A stretch of DNA of 64,000 bases from Chitinispirillaceae bacterium (GCA_016929595.1 JAFGIN010000122.1:1-64000), one strand, 5' to 3'; shown: positions 14,924-25,141, numbered from the stretch's first letter. Notes: generated by a model not told the origin, from the letters alone. Translations and numbers: made by a program.

Positions 14924-16720
14924 TCAATCCACCGGTAACTTTGCATTTCTCATGGCCTTCCAGAGGTTGATCCGCCGACGATGGTTCACCTTCCATAGCC
15001 CAACCAGGAGGGAATATGCTTGAGGATTCAGATCGAACAGCACTTTTACCCATGCTACAGGACGCAGATAATCGCTACTTGATGTCGCCGGATTGGGAAT
15101 GAGATGTGAAAAAAGCTTCTTCCAGATATCAAGCATTTTTTCAACGGTCTCTGTGCAGCACAATCTCCCGACAAGAGAACGTCGTGATTTATCAAGATCT
15201 GTTTCAGTATTGAATTCTTGGAATGCAGTTGCGAACAGGCCACTATACTTGTCACGATGGGTACTAGTGCAAAGATCGACAGTAATTGTTGCGAGTTCCT
15301 TCCAATGTTTCACAAATTCATCACTGCTCCCTGACAACCCAAAAAGCCACGCATCCAATTGTTTCCGAAAACGAGCGGTTCCATCCGTACCCTCTACCTG
15401 CGTTGCAATTGCCCAATGAAGCCATGTTTCCACAGAGGTATGTTTATTATGACACCAACGGAAACTCGCTAAAGCGATATCATCCTGCCATTGCCTGAAA
15501 AGCTTGTCGAGTGCGGGAAATTCATATTTTTTTCGCATGGTTGTGAAAAGATTGGTGACTGCGTCAATGTCATCGGAATTGTGTACCATAACCTCCTGAA
15601 AACGTGCTGCAACTGCGCGTTCCCGGTTATCCTTTTTTTCACTCACATCACCCCAGATTTGCAGAAGTCTTGCAAGTTCATTTGCTGCATTAATTTCAGA
15701 ATGATAGTGCGATTTAGAAAAGAGAAGTGATGTTTCGGGAAACCAATCACCTTTGGGATGATATCTGCGGTATGAAGCGAATGTTTTAAACAGCAATGTT
15801 TCTGTGCTATTCCAATCATTGTTGGAATATGCGTTTTCTACCAGAGGTATTCCCAGACGCCAGTTTTTTTCAAGGTCACGGGTGCATTGGGAAAAGTACG
15901 CCTCTTTATCATATCGCTGTTTGAATTCAAGCATTATCGTATTCCAGGGAGAATAAACACTTTCCTGTTCTTTCTGAAAAAGACCGCCTGCCATTAATGT
16001 ATAAAACTCCCTGCAAACAGCTGGATTCATTTCTAAAATGAAACTGACAACGGCATTACAGTCGAGGTTAACAAGAGTATACTTTGAACCGATATTTGCA
16101 ATCTGTGTAAGAAAAACCGATCCGGGACGCTCATGATCTTTACACCCAATCCAAAGCCACTGCAAGATGCAACGCGATGTGTGATACTCCAGCGTACAAC
16201 CCTCACCTTCGCATACGCCCATCCAGTCGGGATAGGATCTTATAGCATCTTCGATCTCTTCGATTGCATCGATAAAAAGAGCTGGCTCATCAACAAGAAA
16301 AAATATCCGGTCGATTCTTGGTACCATTTCAATCGCTATTTTCTCGATATCTGCTGAAAATTCCAACCCGTCGAAATAAGGTGGCTCCCAGTGACGATCT
16401 TGTACAGAATACCTGCCATCCTCATCACCCACTTCCATGACAACAGCACTCCAGCGTTGCCATAAAGCATCCCATTCTTCAATAAATTTGCTATCAGAAG
16501 TGGCGTCAACCTCTGGTTCGCATTTATTATTTCCGGTGGTATCAGTAGACTTGATCACATTTCTGACTGTTTCAACAATATCGTTGTCGAGGCATGCACC
16601 CTTCTCTTCAATTTTTTCGAGAAGCACCTTTGAACCAACAGTATCAATAAGTGTTGCAATCTGTTCTGCGGTTAACGCCTCCATGATTCGATGCCCAAGA
16701 TTAATAGTTTTTTTTGTCAT
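14924..16720 (-). CDS. Large unrecognised all-alpha protein
   Basis: I do not recognise this family. The product has 598 residues from ATG 16720, which has GGAGG five bases upstream; an in-frame ATG at 16750 would place that ribosome site inside the gene. There is no signal peptide or membrane helix. The N-terminus (LTAEQIATLIDTVGSKVLLEKI) and long Trp/Glu/Arg-rich helices suggest an alpha-helical repeat scaffold; FIEEWDALWQRWSAVVMEVGD and a YHTSRCILQWLWIG segment stand out. It is divergent from the TIGR02270 gene (252 bp between starts), and it sits between T6SS cargo genes and the vgrG cluster, so a T6SS accessory role is possible but unproven. Confidence 0.6.
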   Translation of the reverse strand: MTKKTINLGHRIMEALTAEQIATLIDTVGSKVLLEKIEEKGACLDNDIVETVRNVIKSTDTTGNNKCEPEVDATSDSKFIEEWDALWQRWSAVVMEVGDEDGRYSVQDRHWEPPYFDGLEFSADIEKIAIEMVPRIDRIFFLVDEPALFIDAIEEIEDAIRSYPDWMGVCEGEGCTLEYHTSRCILQWLWIGCKDHERPGSVFLTQIANIGSKYTLVNLDCNAVVSFILEMNPAVCREFYTLMAGGLFQKEQESVYSPWNTIMLEFKQRYDKEAYFSQCTRDLEKNWRLGIPLVENAYSNNDWNSTETLLFKTFASYRRYHPKGDWFPETSLLFSKSHYHSEINAANELARLLQIWGDVSEKKDNRERAVAARFQEVMVHNSDDIDAVTNLFTTMRKKYEFPALDKLFRQWQDDIALASFRWCHNKHTSVETWLHWAIATQVEGTDGTARFRKQLDAWLFGLSGSSDEFVKHWKELATITVDLCTSTHRDKYSGLFATAFQEFNTETDLDKSRRSLVGRLCCTETVEKMLDIWKKLFSHLIPNPATSSSDYLRPVAWVKVLFDLNPQAYSLLVGLWKVNHRRRINLWKAMRNAKLPVD

Positions 16721-16972
16721 GGATCCTCCCTGTTTTACAAACCTTTCCAAAAATACATTCGTTTCACTGTCAATTTGTCCAGATCCAATTCGAGAAATTC
16801 CGGAAATCCCGTTGCAATATTCAGCCCTACATGGTATTTTAAAAGGAAATTAGAATTATAACACAAAACGGATTAATCGACTCGAAATAAACCAACTCGC
16901 ACAAGATACCATTATTTGGGCAGAATCAATTATATTACCTAAAATCAATTAAAGACCAATACAGGAGCCCTC

Positions 16973-18193
16973 ATGCCCACCACCGCCTATTCACACATTC
17001 TTCTCCAATTCCTCGACGAATCCTCATTCCTCTGGGAACGCTACAACGCCGCCTTAACAGCCCCGCATTATAACTCTGAAAAACTCGCGGATCTTAAGGA
17101 ACGGCTTGAAGCGCAGCTCGATGGCCTACGATCCTGTGAAGAAGACGGCTGGGAGGCTGTCGTTGAGCGCATTTGCGATAATCCTGTAACCGGTGAAATT
17201 TTTACTGCATCAGTCCTTGCGATAGATGCTGCCGAAACCAGTCGTATAGAAACCGTTCTGAATTCTATTACCAAACCCAAACATGCACTCGAGCTGGCAT
17301 CAGCACTCACCTGGTTTTCTTTCGATAAAAGTAAATCATTTTGTAAAAGTTTTCTCGAATCCTCATCTTCTCTCCTACAACTTGCCGGACTTACTGCATT
17401 TGCCACATTTCGTGAAAATCCCGGAAAACATCTGGATGCAGCCCTCAACAGCCCGGATCCGATGATACTCTGTTGTGCTCTGAAAACGATTGGAGAATTA
17501 AGTCTTACAGAAAAATTACCAATCGCAAAAGCGCATTGCAGCGATGAAAACCCGGTCTGCGCATTTCGGGCAGCATGGAGTGCTGCGCTTCTTGGAGGTA
17601 AATCTGCTATCCAGGTGCTGCTTCAATTTGTGGATAAAAAATTTGCATTTGCAGATGAAGCCGTAATGGTTGCAATCCGAAAATCAGGATTAAACAATGG
17701 CCCCGCGATTATTCACGACCTCACTAGATCTCCCGACAAAATGCGATGGGCAATTATTGGTGCAGGAGCACTTGGTGATGTTTCCAATATTCCCTTGCTC
17801 ATAGATTTGATGAAACAAACAACACACAGCCGTATCGCTGGTGAAGCCTTTTCCACAATAACCGGCCTTGACATTGTCCGCTTACACATGGACACCGATG
17901 CTCCCGAAGATTTTGAGGAAACACCGAACGATGATCCTGAGGATGAACGCGTTGTTCTCGATGCAGATTATTTCCTTCCATGGCCGGATGTGAATAAGAT
18001 CAGTGCGTGGTGGAATGAACACGCTGCAGATTTTTCACCCAATACACGATACCTTTGCGGTAAACATATCGATAACGAGAGCATGAATGAGATTTTAACC
18101 CAGGGATATCAGCGACAACGATATGCTTCTGCAATTGAGTTTATGGCGTTCCAGTCAGGTGAGCCACTAAAATCTACACATCGAAGTGAGTAG
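16973..18193 (+). CDS. TIGR02270 family protein (HEAT-like repeats)
   Basis: The 406-residue product begins TTAYSHILLQFLDESSFLWE, then has RLEAQLDGL and ALTWFSFDKSKSFCKSFLES, and a central run of HEAT-like helix pairs (ICDNPVTGEIFTAS; LAGLTAFATFRENPG; DPMILCCALKTIGELSL; FRAAWSAALLGG). This follows TIGR02270, a family of about 400 residues often met near T6SS genes; its molecular role is unknown. GGAG lies seven bases before the ATG. Its last 20 bases overlap the 3' end of the converging HipA-family pseudogene. Confidence 0.75.
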   Translation: MPTTAYSHILLQFLDESSFLWERYNAALTAPHYNSEKLADLKERLEAQLDGLRSCEEDGWEAVVERICDNPVTGEIFTASVLAIDAAETSRIETVLNSITKPKHALELASALTWFSFDKSKSFCKSFLESSSSLLQLAGLTAFATFRENPGKHLDAALNSPDPMILCCALKTIGELSLTEKLPIAKAHCSDENPVCAFRAAWSAALLGGKSAIQVLLQFVDKKFAFADEAVMVAIRKSGLNNGPAIIHDLTRSPDKMRWAIIGAGALGDVSNIPLLIDLMKQTTHSRIAGEAFSTITGLDIVRLHMDTDAPEDFEETPNDDPEDERVVLDADYFLPWPDVNKISAWWNEHAADFSPNTRYLCGKHIDNESMNEILTQGYQRQRYASAIEFMAFQSGEPLKSTHRSE

Positions 18194-19478
18194 CAGGATT
18201 TCCTTTATTCAGAAAGTCTCTGAACTCCTCTGATATTCTTTCATCCCCTCTTACCCTATCCCAGAAGTCAAATGCCATTTTTTTTACGCGGTTTATCAAG
18301 TCCCTTTCAAATCTTTGTGTCGCAGATTTGACTGGAGTAAAAGAATATGGTAACACTTCTCCACCGATTTTCGGCGCGAACCCCATCGAACACATATCAT
18401 AAACAGGCAATAGTCGGAACACATTACCATCTACTGAAAAACTCAGGTTTCCCAGATGCATGTCGGTGTTGTTAATGAAATGTCAAAATAACCATAGCAT
18501 TGTGACATCGTCAACATGTTGCTGTTTCACCAGTTTTCTCGTAAGCAGAGCATTCATGACCAGTGGCCAGTTACTTAACAAACCTGTAAATTCGCGATCA
18601 ATAGCTTTTAGTGAAATCATCGGTAAACGACCAAACACTCCTGCACGATCAAATCGCCGCGCTTCAAGAAAAAGCCTCCCCTTCCTGTCCAGAAGCCGGG
18701 TCTCGGCGGCTGGTAGCTGGTATTGGTGACAAGTCTGTGCTGCGTGATGCTCGGTTATCAGGATGTCACGCCATCGTAGCGCAACACTATTGCTTCCCAT
18801 GGGGGAAAATTTCACGATCACATGTGATGAACAGTTCCTTGAAAAAGCTGTAAATTTTGGTTGTTCTCCACCAGCAGAAGATCCTGGAATAGCTCCGTTC
18901 ATCACACTGTCGGCAAGCTCAGGATATTCCTCATCAGAAACAGGAACAGGAAGGTTTCGAATACGTAAAAAAGCCTGATCTCCCAATTTTAAATTACCTG
19001 GCAAATCATCTCCATTAGAAATCAGATAACGGCCGATATGGTTTGCATTCCACAGCCGGGGATCAGAAGGAAAATCATCAGATCGTGATGCCATTTCCAG
19101 GGCAATTTGACGCCCTATGAAACCTTGCGGACACAAGTCATAAAGAAAATAGGGTAAATCATCAAATACGCCCTTACCACTGTTCCCCAGAAACACCTCC
19201 GGCATACCGGATTCTGCTTCAACAAAAAAGCCACCATGTGCTAAAGGTCGAATATGGGCAACAACAACCGAAATCCCATTTGCATCCACCATTACCAGTG
19301 GCAATCGGTCATTTGCACCAAATGCATTGCACGTTACAGCATAACGAAGTGATCGTCCCTGCGGCAATTTGATTACACAGTCTGCCATCGCCTGCAGTTT
19401 ACGGGCAACAACCGGCTGACTGTATCCAGTTCGAGCCTGAATTTCCTTTGATGTGGCTGGACATTTCTCAAGAATTTC
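18174..19478 (-). pseudogene. HipA-family kinase (YjjJ-like), disrupted by an internal stop and loss of the 5' end
   Basis: A HipA-like Ser/Thr kinase of the YjjJ type can be read through most of the span. The N-terminal winged-helix part survives as KCPATSKEIQARTGYSQPVV (about 19410-19470), followed by QGRSLRYAVT, GFFVEAESGMPEVFLG, the NGAIPGSSAGGEQPKF loop and the catalytic FINNTDMHLGNLSF. Two lesions are visible: a TGA at 18483-18485, in the same frame, between VTMLWLF and HFINNTD, where Gly (GGA) would be expected; and a TAA at 19479-19481 with the 5' coding frame shifted by one base (KLKKFL continues in another frame). Neither reading piece can give a whole kinase. Confidence 0.8.
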
Positions 19479-19537
19479 TTAAGCTTATTAACGATTCTAT
19501 GGCTTGAAGTCTTAAACTGGGGTGAATTTTAATTCCT

Positions 19538-20062
19538 TTAAAGAATATCTACATTATCTTCACTAAGGATAGCCGCCCTCAATTCTCTTATCAAGTCAAT
19601 TACTTTTTTTTGTACATTAGGAAAATCCCAATATGCTGATATGTATATATGCTGAAGCATAGAAATATCGGTAATTTTTACGAACTTTATTTTTTCTAAC
19701 AATTCCCCGGTCAGTCCTTTCATACCTCGAACAGATGGTACCCATTCATCCAATTTTTTTCTAGTAGTCATTCTGTGCCACATTTTGTGAAGTGCAACTG
19801 CCGGCATAACATCTGTATTGTTAATCCCGATCAATTTAAAATAATTTTTGAATACTTCAAAATGGCGTTTTTCAATAATATGATGAGCTTCCAGATAAAG
19901 TTGCCAACGCGTTTCTACTGGTTCAATAATATCTACAATCGCATTGAATTCAGAACATCTGTTTTTAAGAATATTATACGGTAATACAGTATCGGCTAAA
20001 GAAGAATAAAGAGTATTTGCACAAACGAATAATTTTTCTTTAACATTTTCCTTCATTTTCAA
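19538..20062 (-). CDS. HNH/Endo VII-superfamily nuclease toxin linked to vgrG
   Basis: The 174-residue product has no signal peptide. YLEAHHIIEKRHFEVF (56-71) followed by INNTDVMPAVALHKMWH (80-96) is the pattern of treble-clef HNH/Endo VII toxins (E-A-H-H ... D-x-x-P-A-V-x-L ... H) in polymorphic and T6SS toxins, with His60-His61 as probable metal and catalytic residues. It starts 15 bp after vgrG on the same strand, the typical place for a VgrG-borne effector. The next downstream sequence is the broken HipA-like gene, so no cognate immunity gene was recognised. Its low GC compared with vgrG suggests separate origin. Confidence 0.7.
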   Translation of the reverse strand: MKMKENVKEKLFVCANTLYSSLADTVLPYNILKNRCSEFNAIVDIIEPVETRWQLYLEAHHIIEKRHFEVFKNYFKLIGINNTDVMPAVALHKMWHRMTTRKKLDEWVPSVRGMKGLTGELLEKIKFVKITDISMLQHIYISAYWDFPNVQKKVIDLIRELRAAILSEDNVDIL

Positions 20063-20077
20063 TCCTCAATAATTTTA

Positions 20078-22144
20078 TCAATTCTCCGAAATCTTACTCC
20101 CCTTAATCACCACATCACTACTTGCCTTGATATTTATCTTCCCCGAACCGTTAATTTTGATATCTTTACCCTTAATATCTATCGAGCCATCCTTTTTCAT
20201 AGTAATTGAAGCATCACCACATCTGAAAACAATCTTATCCCCAACATCGACCAGCCACTCTTTTCCAATTTTTAAAGTATCTTTTTTACCAATGTCAGTC
20301 TGACGATTATCACTTATCTTCAATTCCGCATTTTTCTTTACAGTCTCATCCAGGTTTTCGCCGACTGTCTTTGTTTCGTTTTTTGTGACATCAATGGTAG
20401 AGTTTTTGTCAATAGATAAGCTGCGATTACCAGTGATTGAAATCGTCTCATTTTTTTCAACATTCTCTGTCCGGCTCCCATCTATGGTGATCGATTCATC
20501 TTTCTTTACACTCTCAGTCCGGTTCCCCTCAATCGTAATCGTTTCGTCTTTCTTTACCGTCTCAGTACGGTTCCCCTCAACAACCGTTGTCTCATCATTT
20601 TTTACCGTTTTGTTACGATCATGCCCCACCGTATGCGTCTCATCATTCTCCACCTCCACCATGTGATCCTTTTCCGCATGGATCAGAAAATGCTCTTCGC
20701 CCTTCTTGTCCTCAAACCGGATCTCATTAAAATTATCGGGTGTTCCATCTTTGGAGCTGCGTGATTTTATGGTGCTTTGCGTGGAGTTTGCAGGAAGCTC
20801 ATACGGCGGCATCTGTTCGTCGTTGTAAACTGAACCGGTAACAATCGGCCTGTCAACATCACCTTCGATAAACTGAACAATCACCTCCTGACCTATTCTT
20901 GGATGAAATGCAAACCCCCAGTTTTTTCCCGCCCAGTCGCGGCTGACGCGTATCCAGCAGCTTGAGTTTTCATCCTTTGCACCCACACGATCCCAGTGGA
21001 ACTGCACTTTAATTCTACCGTACTTATCAAGCCAGATCTCTTCTCCCGATGGTCCGGTAACTACCGCTGTCTGACATCCCGAAATAATCGGTTTCATTGC
21101 GATACATGTTGGACGGAAAGGAACATCTGATGGTATACATTCAAAACTGCAGTGATAGGTATCCTCTTCCCCATCCTGGCTTCCGGAATGATGAACCGCC
21201 GTAAGCATATAGGTTGCATTGTATTCAGACCTGGGATGCTCTTTAAGATTGAATGTGGAACCGGTAGTCAACCTCCGCTCTGTGGCTGTTCCTGAAAACA
21301 GCTTGACAAGAGACTGGTGGTGTTCCAGTCGCATTTTCGCATAATGTTCGCCATCGGGTCGTTCCGTATAATTCCCCGGGTAATCATACAGCTCGTATTT
21401 ATCGCTGGCATTTTTCATAACCGTAAGGTCGGAACCCGGTTTGATAAAATCATAATCTCGCAGAGAAACTTTTGTCGACCTGACTGAATGTTCCGCAACA
21501 AAATCCATCACTGCAGGACGCCGCTCCTCTTCCTCCGTTGCACGGTAATAGATCACATCACCTGCAGGGACAAGTGCTTTGTGTGATGATGGCGCATCAC
21601 CAAGAACCATTTTGTGTGAATTGTTACCATGGGTAAAAAAATAGAAGATACCCTCCTCCTCCATCAGCCGGGAAACAAAATTGAAATCCGTCTCCCGGTA
21701 CTGAACACAAAACTCCCGTTTACGGTAGGTACCACTGGTTTTTATTTCGTATTTTCCGGAAAACCCTGCAGCATCGAAAACCTCCTGGATAATCTCCAGT
21801 GCAGTCTTTTCCTGAAAAATGCGGCAATCGGAACGCTGCGTAAGAAACCACAACCAGGGAACAATTTCCACATGATAATGGTTGAGATCTTCAAGCCTGC
21901 TTGGCTGAATAAATCTCCTCACATGCCCGGAGATGTACCGTTTCTGATTATCAGCCAGGGTGAGCACCAGCGTTGCAGGCTTACCAACCATGGCATCAAA
22001 TGACAATGAAGTCTTATCCGATTTCGCTTCGACAATATAGGAATACAATCGCGAAACCTCTTCAGTACCACTGAATGATTTGACAATCAATGCATCATCG
22101 CCAAGAGGTGTATCAAGAAAAAAATTGAGTTTTTTGTCAGACAT
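20078..22144 (-). CDS. vgrG: T6SS spike protein VgrG (TssI)
   Basis: The product has 688 residues. The N-terminal gp27-like part starts FFLDTPLGDDALIVKSFSG and includes FCVQYRETDFNFVSRLMEEE. The gp5-like OB domain has WLDKYGRIKVQFHWDR and SCWIRVSRDWAG, RIGQEVIVQFIEGDVDRPI. From about residue 500 to 620 a regular beta-prism of units such as NRTETVKKDETITIEG is repeated some ten times, then ends SITMKKDGSIDIKGKDIKIN. VgrG trimers form the piercing spike on the Hcp tube. There is no fused enzymatic extension; the HNH toxin downstream is the likely cargo. The start overlaps the tssG stop by 8 bp. Confidence 0.95.
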   Translation of the reverse strand: MSDKKLNFFLDTPLGDDALIVKSFSGTEEVSRLYSYIVEAKSDKTSLSFDAMVGKPATLVLTLADNQKRYISGHVRRFIQPSRLEDLNHYHVEIVPWLWFLTQRSDCRIFQEKTALEIIQEVFDAAGFSGKYEIKTSGTYRKREFCVQYRETDFNFVSRLMEEEGIFYFFTHGNNSHKMVLGDAPSSHKALVPAGDVIYYRATEEEERRPAVMDFVAEHSVRSTKVSLRDYDFIKPGSDLTVMKNASDKYELYDYPGNYTERPDGEHYAKMRLEHHQSLVKLFSGTATERRLTTGSTFNLKEHPRSEYNATYMLTAVHHSGSQDGEEDTYHCSFECIPSDVPFRPTCIAMKPIISGCQTAVVTGPSGEEIWLDKYGRIKVQFHWDRVGAKDENSSCWIRVSRDWAGKNWGFAFHPRIGQEVIVQFIEGDVDRPIVTGSVYNDEQMPPYELPANSTQSTIKSRSSKDGTPDNFNEIRFEDKKGEEHFLIHAEKDHMVEVENDETHTVGHDRNKTVKNDETTVVEGNRTETVKKDETITIEGNRTESVKKDESITIDGSRTENVEKNETISITGNRSLSIDKNSTIDVTKNETKTVGENLDETVKKNAELKISDNRQTDIGKKDTLKIGKEWLVDVGDKIVFRCGDASITMKKDGSIDIKGKDIKINGSGKINIKASSDVVIKGSKISEN

Positions 22145-23249
22145 CGTGTATCCTCCCTTCGGTAACCGTCCCCTCTGTTTCTTCTGTTTGGGGGTTCAGT
22201 GCCGTGGCAAATGTGCTTTCACATTTAAATATCGGACTGGAGATGGGCCCCTGGGTTTTATGTGATATACAAAAAAAAGTACGACCTAACTGAGTGCTTT
22301 TGCTTCCAAGCCCAGAAACCGGTATGGACTTTTTGTCAACTTTAACCGCACAGTCGAATTTCATTGCTTCACCTGCACGTAACCGTACCAGTGAGATTAC
22401 CTGTTCATACGTTTTGGTACCTGGTTGCAGTGCCATGAACTGCGAGTAACCAACCGGGCCAATTACTATACGAAAGCGATGCTGCCGGCTGAAAATCCGC
22501 CTCCCGATCGTAAAAGAGTGACCAAGACGGTTATTGGTTCTCTGATAACCTATCCGGTTCCGGTCAGACTCCTCAATCTGCAGCCACTCCCCTTCAAACT
22601 GCCTGATCTGTACGCTCGTCTTTAAAAAATCGGATAAAAGTGTCGTTATCGATGATGCCGAATTGGGAACGGTAAAAAGACCGGCGTAGCGCAGCAACGC
22701 GAAATCGGGAATACTGAAATTATCACGAAGGTGCAGTGTTCGCAGTCCCGTAAACGCAATAAAATTCCGTGTTGTTTCATCCTGACCTTTCGATCGAAAT
22801 GTCAGCGGCCAGCGGTACTTTATTCCGGAACGATAAAAGAACGATGCAAACCGGTGGTTAAATATGTCGAGAAATGGTCTCAGCGCACCTTCCGGATTAT
22901 GGCTGTCGGCCATTGATAGCCGTTCCTGGTGGATAACACGGCTTGTGTAATGCCATGGAAGTGTTCCATATCTCCCGTACAAACCGAAAAAAGTTATCGT
23001 TATCAGAAGAGGAAGCGTTCCATCCTTATCGGTTTTAATTTCGGTAACCGCACTTGGTGGAAAGCGAAATGATGCATCAGGGCGTACATGTACCACTTCC
23101 TGTGCCGGGTGAGCGTCACCTCCTATAGATGATGTACCGGGCACTGTTGATTCAAGCCTTCGAATCAAACGGAAGAAATCGAACGTATATACCTGAGCAG
23201 GCAGCGAATTGATTATATCACTACCTGTTCTCCCATTCGTATCGGCCAT
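22137..23249 (-). CDS. tssG: T6SS baseplate protein TssG
   Basis: The 370-residue product shows the TssG/ImpH order: YTFDFFRLIRRLES near the start, VHVRPDASFRFPPSAV, LLITITFFGLYGRYGTLPWHY, FLDIFNHRFASFFYR and LRYAGLF. TssG bridges TssF and TssK in the baseplate wedge. Its start lies inside the end of tssF (37-bp overlap) and its end overlaps vgrG, consistent with one transcript. Confidence 0.93.
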   Translation of the reverse strand: MADTNGRTGSDIINSLPAQVYTFDFFRLIRRLESTVPGTSSIGGDAHPAQEVVHVRPDASFRFPPSAVTEIKTDKDGTLPLLITITFFGLYGRYGTLPWHYTSRVIHQERLSMADSHNPEGALRPFLDIFNHRFASFFYRSGIKYRWPLTFRSKGQDETTRNFIAFTGLRTLHLRDNFSIPDFALLRYAGLFTVPNSASSITTLLSDFLKTSVQIRQFEGEWLQIEESDRNRIGYQRTNNRLGHSFTIGRRIFSRQHRFRIVIGPVGYSQFMALQPGTKTYEQVISLVRLRAGEAMKFDCAVKVDKKSIPVSGLGSKSTQLGRTFFCISHKTQGPISSPIFKCESTFATALNPQTEETEGTVTEGRIHDV

Positions 23250-25141
23250 TGTTTCAACCTGTTCTTTCGTTCAGTGTTATCCACGACTGTCAATTGAGTA
23301 AATGAGTTGATCGAGACATATTGTGCCAGAAAACGGTCGAGTACTGATGTAAGCAGATAAAAGGAAGATTCCTTGAACTGCTCGACATTTACTATCAGTT
23401 CGATACCAATACCCTGACACATTGCTCCTCTGATAAGACGATTGACAGGACGCACTTCAAGACCGGTCAAACCGAGAATAATATTCTGATTTTTTTGCTC
23501 ACCTTTGACATCATATAGCTGCAGCAACGCCTGTAATGCTTCAATCCCACCCGTTCTCAAGCTCAGGTAATTGAGCGAGAGATGCGAAATGAGACGCCAG
23601 TACCCGCCACGCCACTGCCTTGCATCAGAACCGGTCCAGTACTCATCTTCACGTCCCAGAGGAGTGCGTATCGGATCGCGCTGAAGAGTCATCACCTTGA
23701 CAGGTCCAAAATAAGGGACGTCAATCGCAGCAAAATCACTCCGGCCTTCCTCCAGAAGCGGCATATCCCTGACAAGGTTACGGTTGGTGCAGGTACAGGT
23801 CATGCTGATACTCTGATTTTCGGGTGTAAAACTCGCATAATCAAGTGTGCAAAGTTCCAGGTACACATCATCAGCGGTTCGCCTTGATGTATCCACGGCT
23901 TTTTCACCTGACACCCCATTATTCTTTGAAGGTGAATGATCCGATGCTTTTTCTCTCCTTGAAAACCAGTAATATGGTACTTCCGGCTCTAAAGCGTGTC
24001 GAAACGAATGGAACGGTTCAACCATTCTTCGAACTCCGGAAGTAAGGTCGGTCGTCTCCACAGAGTCTATTGTATATACCTCAAAACAATCGGGCTTTCC
24101 AGCTTCACATATGACACGATATTCGTGACGCCCGGGTTGTGTTTTCTGCGGTTCTGTCCTTTTACTGAATAGATTGACCACCGGAGTACAGCCAAGGGCA
24201 AACATGTCACGGTTTATTCCGGATGCATTTTCGGGCATACTGTCAAGGTAGAAACGCAGGACCAATGTCCGGGGTGAACCAAATGTCTCAACTGCACCCC
24301 TGAAATCTATATCATAAAATAGAAATTTTTCCGGAAGGACAAAGAATTCACGAAGCAGGCGATAGCCGGGAAATGCATTTTTTGGAAAGGGCATCAACTC
24401 TTCATCTCCGCCAAACCCGACCGGTTGAATGGTTTCCGGAGGGAGAAAAACCCCACGGCCGCCGATGTCGTTCACTGAAGATACTGCATTACCAGATACG
24501 ACTTCTATGCGTACCACTCTTCGTCCCAGGAGTTCGTATAACCGGTATGCATGTGGTTCACCTCGAAAAAACAATCGCAGGCCGGGAAGAGAAAAGTCAC
24601 CAAACGTCAATCCACTGAGTGATTTGAACGAGAGCTGAAGCACTGCCTGAGCCTGCCATCTGCAACCGGGTTCGGGACCCGTTTTCGGTGTCCATTTCAA
24701 ACACTGCACGCTTTCCAGGGCTACAGGAGCAAGATCAACAGGATAGCAGGTACGAAAACAGCAAGGTTGTTCTCCACGTACCGGCACCGATTGAAGCAGT
24801 GTTCCTTTTGGAATACAATAATTTGAAGTCAACTTTGCCGCCTGAGGATCAACCTGAAACTGGACAATACCCATTGCTGGCGTTGGGAGAAGATATTGAG
24901 GAAACAACATTTGTAAAACAGATTCAGCGATCTCCGGAAATTCATCATCAAGTTTCCGGCGGATACGACCGGCAAGAAATGCGCACCCTTCCAGCAGACG
25001 TTCAACATGAGGATCATGACTGCGGTCCTGTTCAATACGCAGAGCAGAAGCTGCGTCCGGAAAACTTCTCGCAAACTCAACCGTCGATTGACGTAAGTAC
25101 TGGAGCTCACGTTCGTAATAGGGGTACAGATCTTCATGCAT
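23213..25141 (-). CDS. tssF: T6SS baseplate protein TssF
   Basis: I place the start at ATG 25141, giving MHEDLYPYYERELQYLR, the normal TssF beginning; an upstream in-frame start would add ten residues unlike the family. Further marks are FARSFPDAASALRI, DPHVERLLEGCAFLAGRI, LDDEFPEIAESVLQMLFPQYL, the C-terminal GITVRP-like LTGLEVRPVNRL and GIGIELIVN, and FLAQYVSINSFTQL. The product has about 642 residues, normal for TssF, which forms the baseplate wedge with TssG, TssE and TssK. It overlaps tssE by 8 bp. Confidence 0.93.
   Translation of the reverse strand: MHEDLYPYYERELQYLRQSTVEFARSFPDAASALRIEQDRSHDPHVERLLEGCAFLAGRIRRKLDDEFPEIAESVLQMLFPQYLLPTPAMGIVQFQVDPQAAKLTSNYCIPKGTLLQSVPVRGEQPCCFRTCYPVDLAPVALESVQCLKWTPKTGPEPGCRWQAQAVLQLSFKSLSGLTFGDFSLPGLRLFFRGEPHAYRLYELLGRRVVRIEVVSGNAVSSVNDIGGRGVFLPPETIQPVGFGGDEELMPFPKNAFPGYRLLREFFVLPEKFLFYDIDFRGAVETFGSPRTLVLRFYLDSMPENASGINRDMFALGCTPVVNLFSKRTEPQKTQPGRHEYRVICEAGKPDCFEVYTIDSVETTDLTSGVRRMVEPFHSFRHALEPEVPYYWFSRREKASDHSPSKNNGVSGEKAVDTSRRTADDVYLELCTLDYASFTPENQSISMTCTCTNRNLVRDMPLLEEGRSDFAAIDVPYFGPVKVMTLQRDPIRTPLGREDEYWTGSDARQWRGGYWRLISHLSLNYLSLRTGGIEALQALLQLYDVKGEQKNQNIILGLTGLEVRPVNRLIRGAMCQGIGIELIVNVEQFKESSFYLLTSVLDRFLAQYVSINSFTQLTVVDNTERKNRLKQWPIRMGEQVVI

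Noticed and set aside
18483-18485. TGA as a selenocysteine or recoded codon in the HipA-like gene
   Set aside because: The expected residue is Gly, no SECIS-like hairpin was seen, the 5' end is also damaged, and other genes here use TGA as a stop.
20385-20666. Plus-strand frame opposite the VgrG repeats
   Set aside because: It is an antisense shadow of the beta-prism repeat; its regularity comes from the VgrG units.
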